Shown here: piece by piece, positions 43,940 through 51,532 of the stretch
How positions within the stretch are numbered: position 1 is the stretch's first letter
Layout: each line of letters opens with the position of its first letter
Origin: Pleurocapsa minor HA4230-MV1
GTDB taxonomy: Bacteria > Cyanobacteriota > Cyanobacteriia > Cyanobacteriales > Xenococcaceae
Direction: 5' to 3'
DNA: 64,000 nucleotides
Assembly: GCA_019359095.1 (NCBI GenBank)
Contig: JAHHHZ010000036.1
Location: forward strand, 1 to 64,000
The notes under the pieces: generated by a model
What the model was told of the DNA's origin: nothing
The model's database searches: none
The model's input: only the letters and a program-made list of their open reading frames with translations
Position numbers and translations under genes: made by a program

Positions 43940-45157
43940 TTAAATACTTCTAAGTGCCACAATGGGATCGAGCTTGGCAGCAGCTTTAGCAGGAAAAACG
44001 CCAAAAGAAAGACCGATCGCCCCAGATACTCCCACAGCCAAGATAATTGCGACAGGAGAAATCGTCGGTGCTAGAGGAGAAACTGCACCCACAATCACAA
44101 TACCTGTAATCCCCACAACAGTACCGATCGCGCCTCCCGCAGCCGAGAGAATAGTCGCCTCAATCAAAAATTGCCAGAGAATATCTCCTGACTTAGCGCC
44201 AATGGCTTTACGTAAGCCAATTTCTTTGGTTCTTTCGGTAACGGCTACCAGCATAATATTCATCACCCCAATGCCACCTACAATAAGTGATATACCTGCA
44301 ATAGCAGCTAGCAACACCGTAAGACCACTAGTAACTGTGCCAACGATCTCTAAGACATCTTTTTGTGTCCTGACGCTAAAATCATCTTTCCCTGTAATTT
44401 GGTGTCGCAGACGCAGCAGATTTTCAATTTGTAGTTTCGCAGCACGAATGCTTTTCTCGTCATTAGCGGCGATCGAAATAAAGCTGACTCCTGTGCCATA
44501 GGGAGAGGTATCCCCCACAACCTGACTTGCCATGGTGGTGAGAGGCAGATATACCGTACGATCCTGGTTATCGCCTAAAAATGCCCCTTTCGCTTCCAAA
44601 ACCCCAATCACTTCTAAATTAATATTTTTGACCCGAATTTTCTTGCCTAAAGGATTTTGTTGCGGAAAAAACTTCTCGGCGATCTCCGACCCCAAGACCG
44701 CAACTCGCTGATTGCGCTTAACATCTAGGTCGCTAAAAAATCTACCCCGATCTACAGTAAAACTGCGGACAGTTAAATATTCTGGAGTTGTGCCAACAAC
44801 CTGATCGTTAGAGTTACGATTACGATAGGTGATCAGTTGATTAGCATTGATTTGGGGAGCAACTTCCTTAACACTAGGTACTTGTTCCTCGATCGCGATC
44901 GCATCTTCCCAGACTAGGGTTTGAGGTCGATCAAAAGTAGTGCGTCGTTCTTCCTCCGAACCTGGAACAATAAAGATGACGTTGGGGCCAAGAGACTCAA
45001 ACTGTTCTGAAGCCAGGTTTTTTGCCCCCTGTCCCACACCCACCATCGCAATGACCGAAGCATTGCCAATAATGATCCCCAACATTGTCAGGCCGCTACG
45101 CATCTTGTTGGATACCAGAGTAGAAGTAGCCATTTTAAAGTTTTCGATAATCTTCAT
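43940..45157 (-). CDS. MacB-type ABC transporter permease
   Basis: 405 residues. Type VII (MacB/DevC) architecture: first membrane helix near 20-45 (SGLTMLGIIIGNASVIAMVG), a large periplasmic MacB-PCD domain (about 48-265), and three C-terminal helices with the FtsX core GIGVMNIMLVAVTERTKEIGLRKAIGA (read in parts from residue 294). These permeases work with a separate ATPase and a membrane-fusion protein to move substrates from the periplasm outwards. No ATPase is adjacent here. The membrane-fusion protein at 49831 is a possible partner. Confidence 0.9.
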   Translation of the reverse strand: MKIIENFKMATSTLVSNKMRSGLTMLGIIIGNASVIAMVGVGQGAKNLASEQFESLGPNVIFIVPGSEEERRTTFDRPQTLVWEDAIAIEEQVPSVKEVAPQINANQLITYRNRNSNDQVVGTTPEYLTVRSFTVDRGRFFSDLDVKRNQRVAVLGSEIAEKFFPQQNPLGKKIRVKNINLEVIGVLEAKGAFLGDNQDRTVYLPLTTMASQVVGDTSPYGTGVSFISIAANDEKSIRAAKLQIENLLRLRHQITGKDDFSVRTQKDVLEIVGTVTSGLTVLLAAIAGISLIVGGIGVMNIMLVAVTERTKEIGLRKAIGAKSGDILWQFLIEATILSAAGGAIGTVVGITGIVIVGAVSPLAPTISPVAIILAVGVSGAIGLSFGVFPAKAAAKLDPIVALRSI

Positions 45158-45292
45158 TGTGATTTTTTAACTTTGATTTTTTAGGTAATTTTTTATAAGT
45201 TGAAATTTATTATTTCTTTTTAGCGATCAACTGTCAGGTATTAGCTTTTATGATTTAGATAATGCTCAGTAATCAGTAATTAATAATCTTCC

Positions 45293-46804
45293 ATGATCGG
45301 TATTTGGATTTTAGGCGATCGCCTAACAACGCAACAGTTAAGTCTACAGAACAATCAAGATCATAAAGAGCAAACGCCAGTTATTTTGATTGAGTCTAAT
45401 AACTATGTTAGACAACGTACCTATCATCGGCAAAAGTTAGTCTTAGTTTGGTCGGCGATGCGCCATTTTGCCCAAGAACTACAGGCTGATCACTGGCAGG
45501 TGACTTATGAAGTTGCTACCGATTTTGCAATTCCCTTAACTAAATGGATTAAGGATCATCAGATTACGGAATTACAGATTACAACTCCTTGCGATCGCCC
45601 TTTCCTCAAATATATTCAAAGCTTAGATTTAAATTGTGAAATAACATTTCTGCCAGATCGCCATTTTCTCTGGAGTCGGGAGGAATTTATTACCTGGACA
45701 AAATCTCGTAAAAAAATGCTGATGGAAGATTTCTATCGAGCAGGAAGAAAGCGATTTAATATTCTGATGGAGGAGCAAAAACCCCTTGGTGGCAAATGGA
45801 ATTATGACCAACAAAACCGCAAACCACCGAAGAAAAATTTGCAAACTCCCAAGCCTTTAATTTTTGAACCTGATGAAATTACACAGGAGGTAATTGATTG
45901 GGTTAAACAAGAGCGCTTTTCTGATTATGGCAAAATTGAGCCGTTTAATTGGGGTGTTACCAGAGTCCAAGCTCAAAAGGTTCTAGCTTACTTTGTCGAG
46001 CATTGTTTAGCTCAGTTTGGGACTTATCAAGATGCCATGATTACCAGCGAGTATAGGATGTGGCATGGTTTAATTTCTCCCTATCTCAATCTGGGATTAC
46101 TTGAACCGATGGAGGTAATTCAGGCGATTGAAACGGCTTATTATGAGCAAGAGCTACCCCTGAATAGCGTTGAGGGTTTTATTCGTCAGGTGATGGGTTG
46201 GCGAGAATATATGCACGGGATTTATAGTGCGCAAAATGATGAATACACCGAAAGCAACTGGTTTCAACATCATCGACCTTTACCCGAATTTTATTGGGAT
46301 GCCAGTAAAACCGACATGAACTGTCTGCATCAAACTCTAACTCAGGTTGAAGAAATAGCTTATGGTCATCATATTCAACGACTAATGGTGTTAAATAACT
46401 TCGCCTTAATTGCAGGAGTCAATCCACAAGAGTTAGAAAACTGGTTCCACAGTGCCTTCATTGACGCTTATGACTGGGTAATGCAAACTAATGTCTTGGG
46501 TATGGGACAGTTTGCTGATGGCGGTTTATTAGCCTCTAAACCCTATGCTGCATCGGCTAACTATATCAACAAGATGAGCGACTACTGCGGTAGCTGCAAA
46601 TATAATCAAAGCGATCGCACGGGAGAAAAAGCCTGTCCCTTCAACTTCTTCTACTGGGACTTTCTCAATCGCCATCGCGATCGCCTCAAATCTTTGGGCA
46701 GAATGAACCTGGTTTTAAGCTATCTGCCACGAATTTCCGAACCAGAACTCGCAGAAATAACTACTCTAGCTAACCAATGGTGGCAAGAAGAATTAAGTAA
46801 TTAG
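45293..46804 (+). CDS. FeS-containing photolyase/cryptochrome-family protein (PhrB-like)
   Basis: 503 residues of the deoxyribodipyrimidine photolyase-related (FeS-BCP) group, prokaryotic (6-4) photolyase relatives. FAD-binding parts are MGWREYMHGIY near 299 and the C-terminal YDWVMQTNVLGMGQFADGG near 388 containing the conserved tryptophan; the [4Fe-4S] ligands are in DYCGSCKYN near 434 and KACPFNFFYWDF near 447. It repairs UV (6-4) photoproducts with blue light in characterised members. The stop codon TAG is inside an AGTAATC heptamer array, so the 3' end has been reshaped. Confidence 0.87.
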   Translation: MIGIWILGDRLTTQQLSLQNNQDHKEQTPVILIESNNYVRQRTYHRQKLVLVWSAMRHFAQELQADHWQVTYEVATDFAIPLTKWIKDHQITELQITTPCDRPFLKYIQSLDLNCEITFLPDRHFLWSREEFITWTKSRKKMLMEDFYRAGRKRFNILMEEQKPLGGKWNYDQQNRKPPKKNLQTPKPLIFEPDEITQEVIDWVKQERFSDYGKIEPFNWGVTRVQAQKVLAYFVEHCLAQFGTYQDAMITSEYRMWHGLISPYLNLGLLEPMEVIQAIETAYYEQELPLNSVEGFIRQVMGWREYMHGIYSAQNDEYTESNWFQHHRPLPEFYWDASKTDMNCLHQTLTQVEEIAYGHHIQRLMVLNNFALIAGVNPQELENWFHSAFIDAYDWVMQTNVLGMGQFADGGLLASKPYAASANYINKMSDYCGSCKYNQSDRTGEKACPFNFFYWDFLNRHRDRLKSLGRMNLVLSYLPRISEPELAEITTLANQWWQEELSN

Positions 46805-46886
46805 TAATCAGTAATCAGTCCTAAAGGATAAGCTTCGTGACCGTAGGGAATCCTTTAGGGCAAATAATTAGTAATTAGTAATCAGT
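46796..46886 (+). repeat. Composite repeat R1, second copy
   Basis: AGTAATT-AGTAATC-AGTAATC (46796-46816), AGTCCTAAAGGA, AAGCTTCGTG, ATCCTTTAGGG, GCAAATAATT, then AGTAATT-AGTAATC. Same order of parts as 35801-35885. The photolyase stop (46802-46804) falls inside the first heptamers. Confidence 0.85.
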
Positions 46887-46969
46887 ACTTTTGAACTCTT
46901 TTCTAAAAGTCAAGAAAAAGTTATTAAAACTTATTTTAAACTATGGTTGTAGCCTCCAAATTTCCCACT

Positions 46970-47021
46970 AATTCCACAGTGTATTTTCAGTTTTTCCACA
47001 TATTACCCAGGTTTTTCCACA
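46970..47021 (+). promoter_or_regulatory. Cluster of three phased DnaA boxes
   Basis: AATTCCACA at 46970-46978, TTTTCCACA at 46992-47000 and TTTTCCACA at 47013-47021, all on one strand, spaced 22 and 21 bases, i.e. two helical turns. They match the DnaA consensus TTWTNCACA (first with one mismatch). A fourth weak opposite-strand match lies at 47058-47066. Confidence 0.6.
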
Positions 47022-47098
47022 GGTAATAACGCAGTAATCAAGTCTTGAGTATCGGGCGGTGGATATTCATTTTTTACCTAAAATTAATCTTTTCACAA

Positions 47099-47133
47099 CC
47101 CAGTTTTATGAAAAAATGTAACAAAAAACTGGG
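47099..47133. other. Perfect 9-bp inverted repeat beside the DnaA boxes
   Basis: CCCAGTTTT (47099-47107) with AAAACTGGG (47125-47133), 17-base AT-rich loop. Not followed by a T tract on either strand, so not an ordinary terminator. Confidence 0.6.
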
Positions 47134-47448
47134 CTTAACTATATATTTTGCGTAGCGATCGTAAAAATTTAAGACTGCTCTTAATATTTCTTAGCATTGA
47201 CAAACTGCCCCCCTTTAAGAGGACAATGAATCAACGAACATCCAATTAGGCTAAATCCGATGAACTAGAAATTAGCCCTGTAATCTAAAATTAGAAACCT
47301 GTTAATTCCCATCGCTAGTTTTCTCAACTGGGGAAAATGACAATAGCGATCGCATATACCTTTTATGGTGTGCTTTTGAAGTCATTTATGATGTTAAATC
47401 GCACAAAAGCAAACAATAATTTTTATTTTAGGAGCATTTACCCTACCC

Positions 47449-47670
47449 ATGAACTCAAACGTAAGTATTTTGGCAGATATCCCTGAAGAACTCCACTTTT
47501 CCTTAAAAAGTTATTTAGAAACTCATCCTCATTGGGATCAAGATCGTGTCTTTGCTGCTGCTTTATCCTTGTTTCTATTGCAAAACAATAGTAGTCAGGC
47601 GATCGACCCAGATCAGAGCCACCGCGCCTGCGCTAAAGTCTATCTAGAGGCTTTGTTTCAGTCTAACTAG
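47449..47670 (+). CDS. DUF2811 protein
   Basis: 73 residues. VSILADIPEELHFSLKSYLETHPHWDQDRVFAAALSLFLLQN (read in parts from residue 4) is the near-invariant core of DUF2811, a small cyanobacterial family with an RHH-like strand-helix-helix look. No known function. It is 75 bases upstream of pth on the same strand, so they may be cotranscribed. The ATG at 47449 has an AGGAGC ribosome site eleven bases upstream. Confidence 0.88.
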   Translation: MNSNVSILADIPEELHFSLKSYLETHPHWDQDRVFAAALSLFLLQNNSSQAIDPDQSHRACAKVYLEALFQSN

Positions 47671-47745
47671 AAGCCAATCTGCCGAAGCATATAATAAAAT
47701 AACTACAACCGTCAGTCTGCACTGCTTATCCCCTACTAACATCCT

Positions 47746-48357
47746 GTGACTTTTGATTCGACTACCTTGATTATTCCTGAATTAATTGTCGGTTTAGGTA
47801 ATCCTGAACCAAAATATGACAATACCAGACATAATATTGGTTTTGCCGCAGTCGATGAATTAGCGAAAGTATGGCAAATGCCTTTGAAAGAAAATAAGCG
47901 CTTTCAAGGGTTATTTTCCGAGGGAGTCACACCAGGAGGACAAAAAGTCCGCTTATTGAAACCTCTGACTTACATGAATCGCTCAGGACAATCGGTGAGA
48001 GCAGTGACAGACTGGTATAAAGTTGAACCTCGTTCCGTGCTAGTTATTTACGATGATATGGATCTACCTGTAGGTAGATTACGGATGCGTTTATCAGGTT
48101 CGGCAGGGGGACATAATGGCATGAAGTCAATTATTGCTCATTTGGGCAGTCAAGAATTTCCGCGTTTGAGAATTGGGATTGGTAAATCTGATGGTGAAAA
48201 AACTACCATTAGTCATGTTCTAGGTAAGTTTGCCCCCGAAGAATTTAAAGCTATTGAAGAGATTTTATATACATCGGTTAAGGCGATTGAATTAAGCTTA
48301 AAAGCAGGTATTGAACAATCTATGAATCGCTACAATGGATTTTCAATTGATTACTAA
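47746..48357 (+). CDS. pth: Peptidyl-tRNA hydrolase
   Basis: 203 residues from GTG at 47746. GLGNPEPKYDNTRHNIGF near 16-33 carries the active-site Asn and His, VIYDDMDLP near 101 the Asp, and SAGGHNGMKSI near 121 the glycine-rich loop. It releases peptides from drop-off peptidyl-tRNA and is essential. The last codons and the TAA stop lie within a GATTACT heptamer array. A minus-strand terminator and a predicted antisense-side RNA follow. Confidence 0.95.
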   Translation: MTFDSTTLIIPELIVGLGNPEPKYDNTRHNIGFAAVDELAKVWQMPLKENKRFQGLFSEGVTPGGQKVRLLKPLTYMNRSGQSVRAVTDWYKVEPRSVLVIYDDMDLPVGRLRMRLSGSAGGHNGMKSIIAHLGSQEFPRLRIGIGKSDGEKTTISHVLGKFAPEEFKAIEEILYTSVKAIELSLKAGIEQSMNRYNGFSIDY

Positions 48358-48383
48358 TTACTGATTACTGATTACTGATTACT
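48349..48383 (+). repeat. Heptamer array (GATTACT)5 at the pth stop
   Basis: GATTACT, AATTACT, then three GATTACT. The pth stop TAA (48355-48357) is inside. The unit is the reverse complement of AGTAATC seen after the photolyase and M28 genes. Confidence 0.92.
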
Positions 48384-48392
48384 GCTCATTGC

Positions 48393-48585
48393 AAAAAAAA
48401 ACCCCAGTTACCAGACTGAGGTTGATTATGAGAAGATTGTTTGCTCTAGAATTTGTTTTCGCTCAGAATAATCTAGTAATTCAATATAAAAACTAAATAT
48501 ATAAAGTGATAAGTGCATCTAAAACTATTGCCACAAGTTAGCTACGCTTAAATTTAGAGTTTAAATTATGCTAAGTTAACTTATG
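48393..48585 (-). ncRNA. Predicted minus-strand small RNA after pth
   Basis: The promoter TTACAC (48620-48615) and TATAAT (48597-48592), with a 17-base spacer, predicts a start near 48585. A terminator ends it: AACCUCAGU pairs with ACUGGGGUU (48423-48415 with 48408-48400) and is followed by seven or more U. The stem is fully paired only in minus-strand RNA, through a G-U pair; on the plus strand the same place is a C-A mismatch. Inside is a 30-codon ORF (ATG near 48513) ending just before the terminator, so the product may be an RNA or a tiny protein. I match it to no known family. Confidence 0.5.
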
Positions 48586-48591
48586 TAAATT

Positions 48592-48620
48592 ATTATAGCA
48601 ACATATATTAATTTGTGTAA
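48592..48620 (-). promoter_or_regulatory. Sigma-70 type promoter for the predicted small RNA
   Basis: On the minus strand: -35 TTACAC, spacer 17, -10 TATAAT. Both elements are close to consensus. Confidence 0.5.
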
Positions 48621-48665
48621 CTTTTTTTAATCTATCTTGAGAACTATTTTTGGACTATTAAATAT

Positions 48666-49613
48666 ATGAGCGATACCTTCGATGAACTTCGTAATCGCCA
48701 AGACGGAGGAGATACATCAAGTCTGTTAAAAAATATTTATCGTTGTGCGAATAAAGCCACCTGGTATGACTCGGTAGCATCAGCTTACGATCGCACTAGA
48801 CCAAGATATCCTGCCAAAATTTGGGCTAAGATGCAGGAAACGGCTAATTTGCAGGGAAAGTCAGTTTTAGAAATTGGTGCAGGAGTTGGTATTGCGACAG
48901 TTGAACTAGCTCAATTAGGGGCAAAAATAGTCTGTCTTGAGCCAAGTAAATCTGCTTGTGCCATAACGAGAGATAAATGTGCAGCTTATGGCAATGTCGA
49001 GGTAATAAATACTACTTTTGAAGAGTGGGAGTTAGGGAAACAGAAGTTTGATGTTGTAGTTGCAGCAACCTCCTTTCATTGGGTAACACCAGAAGTCAGA
49101 TATGCCAAAACCGCAGCAGCATTAACTGATAACGGCTTACTAATTTTGCTCTGGAATACTCCACCCCAACCAAATTATGAAATATATCAAAGCTGCCAAA
49201 GTATCTATCAGACTTATGCACCTGAATTAACCAAATATGAGACTCATCAAGATTATCAGCACAATATAGGTAAAATAGCCCAAGAAGCGATCGCTTTAGG
49301 TTATTTTCAAGATTTAATTACTCACCAGGTAGTTATTCCAGTTACCTATACAGTGGATGATTACCTAACATTGCTGAGTACGCTTTCTCCTTATATTAGA
49401 TTGGCATCCGAGCAGCGCAATGCTCTGTTTGCTGAATTAAAGACTGAGCTAATGCGATCGCGAAGCCCTAAAGGATTTGCCCCAAAGGGATTAGGAGCTT
49501 CGCTCCGTCCGCCTGGAGGCGCGTCCGTGGACGGAGTTCAATCGCTAAATAAACAAAATCAACAGCTCGAACTTTCTTACCTTTCTTTATTACACATTGC
49601 TCATAAGAGTTGA
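48666..49613 (+). CDS. SAM-dependent methyltransferase with an in-frame repeat insertion
   Basis: 315 residues. The Rossmann core shows SAM motif I VLEIGAGVGIATVELA near 68, the acidic VCLEPS near 90 and VVVAATSFHWV near 122. Homologues end with LNKQNQQLELSYLSLLHIAHK directly after the helix ELKTELMRS. Here about 25 residues (266-290, PKGFAPKGLGASLRPPGGAS and on) are interposed, encoded by a palindromic genomic repeat at 49461-49536 that is a multiple of three and free of stops. Function probably retained because the insert is at a surface turn near the C-terminus. Substrate unknown. Confidence 0.85.
   Translation: MSDTFDELRNRQDGGDTSSLLKNIYRCANKATWYDSVASAYDRTRPRYPAKIWAKMQETANLQGKSVLEIGAGVGIATVELAQLGAKIVCLEPSKSACAITRDKCAAYGNVEVINTTFEEWELGKQKFDVVVAATSFHWVTPEVRYAKTAAALTDNGLLILLWNTPPQPNYEIYQSCQSIYQTYAPELTKYETHQDYQHNIGKIAQEAIALGYFQDLITHQVVIPVTYTVDDYLTLLSTLSPYIRLASEQRNALFAELKTELMRSRSPKGFAPKGLGASLRPPGGASVDGVQSLNKQNQQLELSYLSLLHIAHKS
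49461..49536 (+). repeat. R1-type palindromic repeat inserted in a coding frame
   Basis: Contains CCTAAAGGATTTG, GAGCTTCGCTC, CCGCCTGGAGGCGCG and CCGTGGACGG palindromes. CCTAAAGGAtt...GCTTCGC is shared with 35822-35870, 46818-46862 and 51418-51440. Confidence 0.85.
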
Positions 49614-49830
49614 AAGGATAATTTTGGGCAATATCTGGGAACTCTAAAAATAAGCTCAAAGCAGATTCTCACAAGTCATTAAATAACGTCAAATGTAATT
49701 ATCACTAGAGGTAGAACATTTGCCGATTCAAAATAGCTACCATGAAGTAGTAATTGTCTGTAAACGCTAACTCTATAACCCGACTAATAAAATCTAGATG
49801 CTTAATGTGTCCCTAGATTAAAAATCATAT

Positions 49831-51258
49831 ATGAAATTATCTATAGGTAAAAAGAATTTTAAACTTAGTCCTATTTTGGCTACAGGTATAGCAGCAATCT
49901 GCTTAACTCTAATTGGTTTTACTATTTATCGAGTAGACAAAAGTAAGGACTTGGAAATTGAGAGCAAGTCGTTAACCGTACCTGTTAAACAAGAAGATCT
50001 TAATCTAGAAATCGAAGCTAGTGGTAGGGTTGAGCCGATTAAGAATGTCAATGTCAGTCCGAAAGATGCAGGAAGACTAGTTAAACTGCTAGTGGAGCAA
50101 GGCGATCGCGTGAAGGCGGGTCAAACTCTGGCAATTATGGACAATGCCGAACTAGCGATTCAAGCTTCTCAAACAGAAGCAGAATTAAAGCAAAATCGCG
50201 CCACTTTAGGTGAAAATAAAGCAAAAATTAAAGCTGAAATTGCTCAGTCTCAAGAGCGGTTAAGGCAGCTGGAAGCAAAGTTAAATCAGGTTCAAAATAG
50301 AATTCCTAGAGATATTGAACAAACAAGAGCGCAGATTGATGCTGCAACATCTCGCCTCAAGTTAGTACAGCAAAGAGTTAAGCGTAATGAATATCTGTTA
50401 AAGCAAGGAGCAATTTCTCAGGATACTTTTGATGAGATTAGTGATAATTCGCAAAATGCTCAGTCTAGTATCAATGAGCTGCGGCAAAAACTAAAACAGC
50501 TACAAAGTACTGGTGGCGGGGAGGTTGAACAGATTAAAGCGGAAATCGCCGAATCTAGAATTGCTTTAGAACAAAAACAGGCAACTGCACCTGACGAAAT
50601 TGCTGCTTTAGAAGCCTCTTTAGAACAGGCTGAAATGTCTTTAAAACAATCAGAAATTCAGTATCAAGACAGTATCGTTAAAGCTCCTTTTGATGGCATT
50701 GTGACCCAAAGATATGCAGTAGAAGGTGCATATGTTGCGCCAAGCACTTCTGGCTCTGATACCGCTTCTTCCTCGGCTAGTTCAATTTTGGCATTAGCTC
50801 AAGGATTAGAAATTGTGGCGCAAGTTCCTGAATTGGATATTGGTCAGTTACAGCCAGGACAAAAGGTGAAAATTGTGGCGGATGCTTATCCCGATCGCGA
50901 ATTTACAGGTGAGGTCAAGCGTATTGCTCCTGAAGCTGTAGTTGAAGAAAACGTTACTTCTTTTGAGGTACGAGTCAAGCTACTTACTGGTCAAGATGTT
51001 TTACGTTCTAAAATGAATGTCGATGTGACTTTTATTGGCAAGCAATTAAACGATAGTTTAGTTGTACCGACGGTGGCGATCTTTACTGAAAATGGGGAGC
51101 AAGGGGTAATGATTCCCGATGAAAATAATCAACCAGTGTTTAAGCCTGTCAAGGTGGGAACATATCTAGGAGAGCAGACTCAGATTTTGGAGGGAGTTAA
51201 AGCTAATCAGCGAGTATTTATCGATCTGCCAGAATCTAAAAAACCTGCTGAAGATTAA
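49831..51258 (+). CDS. Membrane-fusion (periplasmic adaptor) protein, HlyD/MacA type
   Basis: 475 residues. An N-terminal anchor (about 15-35) is followed by the barrel and lipoyl half-motifs (VEPIKNVNVSPKDAGRLVKLLV near 62), a long coiled-coil hairpin rich in Q, E and K (about 105-270), the second lipoyl half (IVKAPFDGIVTQRYAVEGAYV near 286) and a beta-barrel end. It belongs to MacA-like adaptors that pair with MacB-type permeases. No permease is adjacent; the MacB-like gene at 43940 and the RND genes at 52267 are the nearest transporters, and the latter has its own adaptor. Likely partner: the 43940 permease or an unlinked DevBCA-like set. Confidence 0.88.
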   Translation: MKLSIGKKNFKLSPILATGIAAICLTLIGFTIYRVDKSKDLEIESKSLTVPVKQEDLNLEIEASGRVEPIKNVNVSPKDAGRLVKLLVEQGDRVKAGQTLAIMDNAELAIQASQTEAELKQNRATLGENKAKIKAEIAQSQERLRQLEAKLNQVQNRIPRDIEQTRAQIDAATSRLKLVQQRVKRNEYLLKQGAISQDTFDEISDNSQNAQSSINELRQKLKQLQSTGGGEVEQIKAEIAESRIALEQKQATAPDEIAALEASLEQAEMSLKQSEIQYQDSIVKAPFDGIVTQRYAVEGAYVAPSTSGSDTASSSASSILALAQGLEIVAQVPELDIGQLQPGQKVKIVADAYPDREFTGEVKRIAPEAVVEENVTSFEVRVKLLTGQDVLRSKMNVDVTFIGKQLNDSLVVPTVAIFTENGEQGVMIPDENNQPVFKPVKVGTYLGEQTQILEGVKANQRVFIDLPESKKPAED

Positions 51259-51324
51259 TTCGGCTCAGTTTTTTATGGAGCAATTTTTCTTCATACCAAT
51301 TCTCTATAACAATGCACTAAATTA

Positions 51325-51475
51325 AATTAAACCCCTTTGCCCCAACAGCGCGATTATTCAAGGCGAAATGAATTCGCCGAATCTCGCGCTCAAACTAAGC
51401 GGGGTAAACGTCTTTGTCCTAAAGGATTAGCTTCGCGTCCGTCTTTGCGCCTTTGCGTCTTGGCGCGAGATTTAA
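51325..51475 (-). repeat. Repeat R2, inverse copy interrupted by R1
   Basis: Starts TTAAACCCCTTTG (51328 on) and ends TTTGCGTCTTGGCGCGAGAT (to 51474), the reverse-complement ends of R2, but in between carries other sequence and an R1-type CCTAAAGGATTAGCTTCGCG near 51419. It looks like R1 landed within R2. Confidence 0.65.
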
Positions 51476-51532
51476 ACTGAAAATATGTAAGTGCAACCTC
51501 AAGAAGAAATGGTATCAGCAATTATTGTTGCT

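Larger units (their letters stand above)
46805..47448. other. 644-base gap with a DnaA-box cluster and a long hairpin
   Basis: After the R1 repeat, the gap contains an AT-rich block (46920-46960), three same-strand DnaA boxes (46970-47021), an inverted repeat (47099-47133), a HIP1 site, and the promoter of the DUF2811 gene. No ORF. A replication-origin-like or DnaA-regulated region. Confidence 0.55.

Noticed and set aside
48393-48585. Naming the predicted RNA as 6S RNA
   Set aside because: The length is similar, but the ends do not pair as the closing stem of 6S RNA and no central bubble is apparent.
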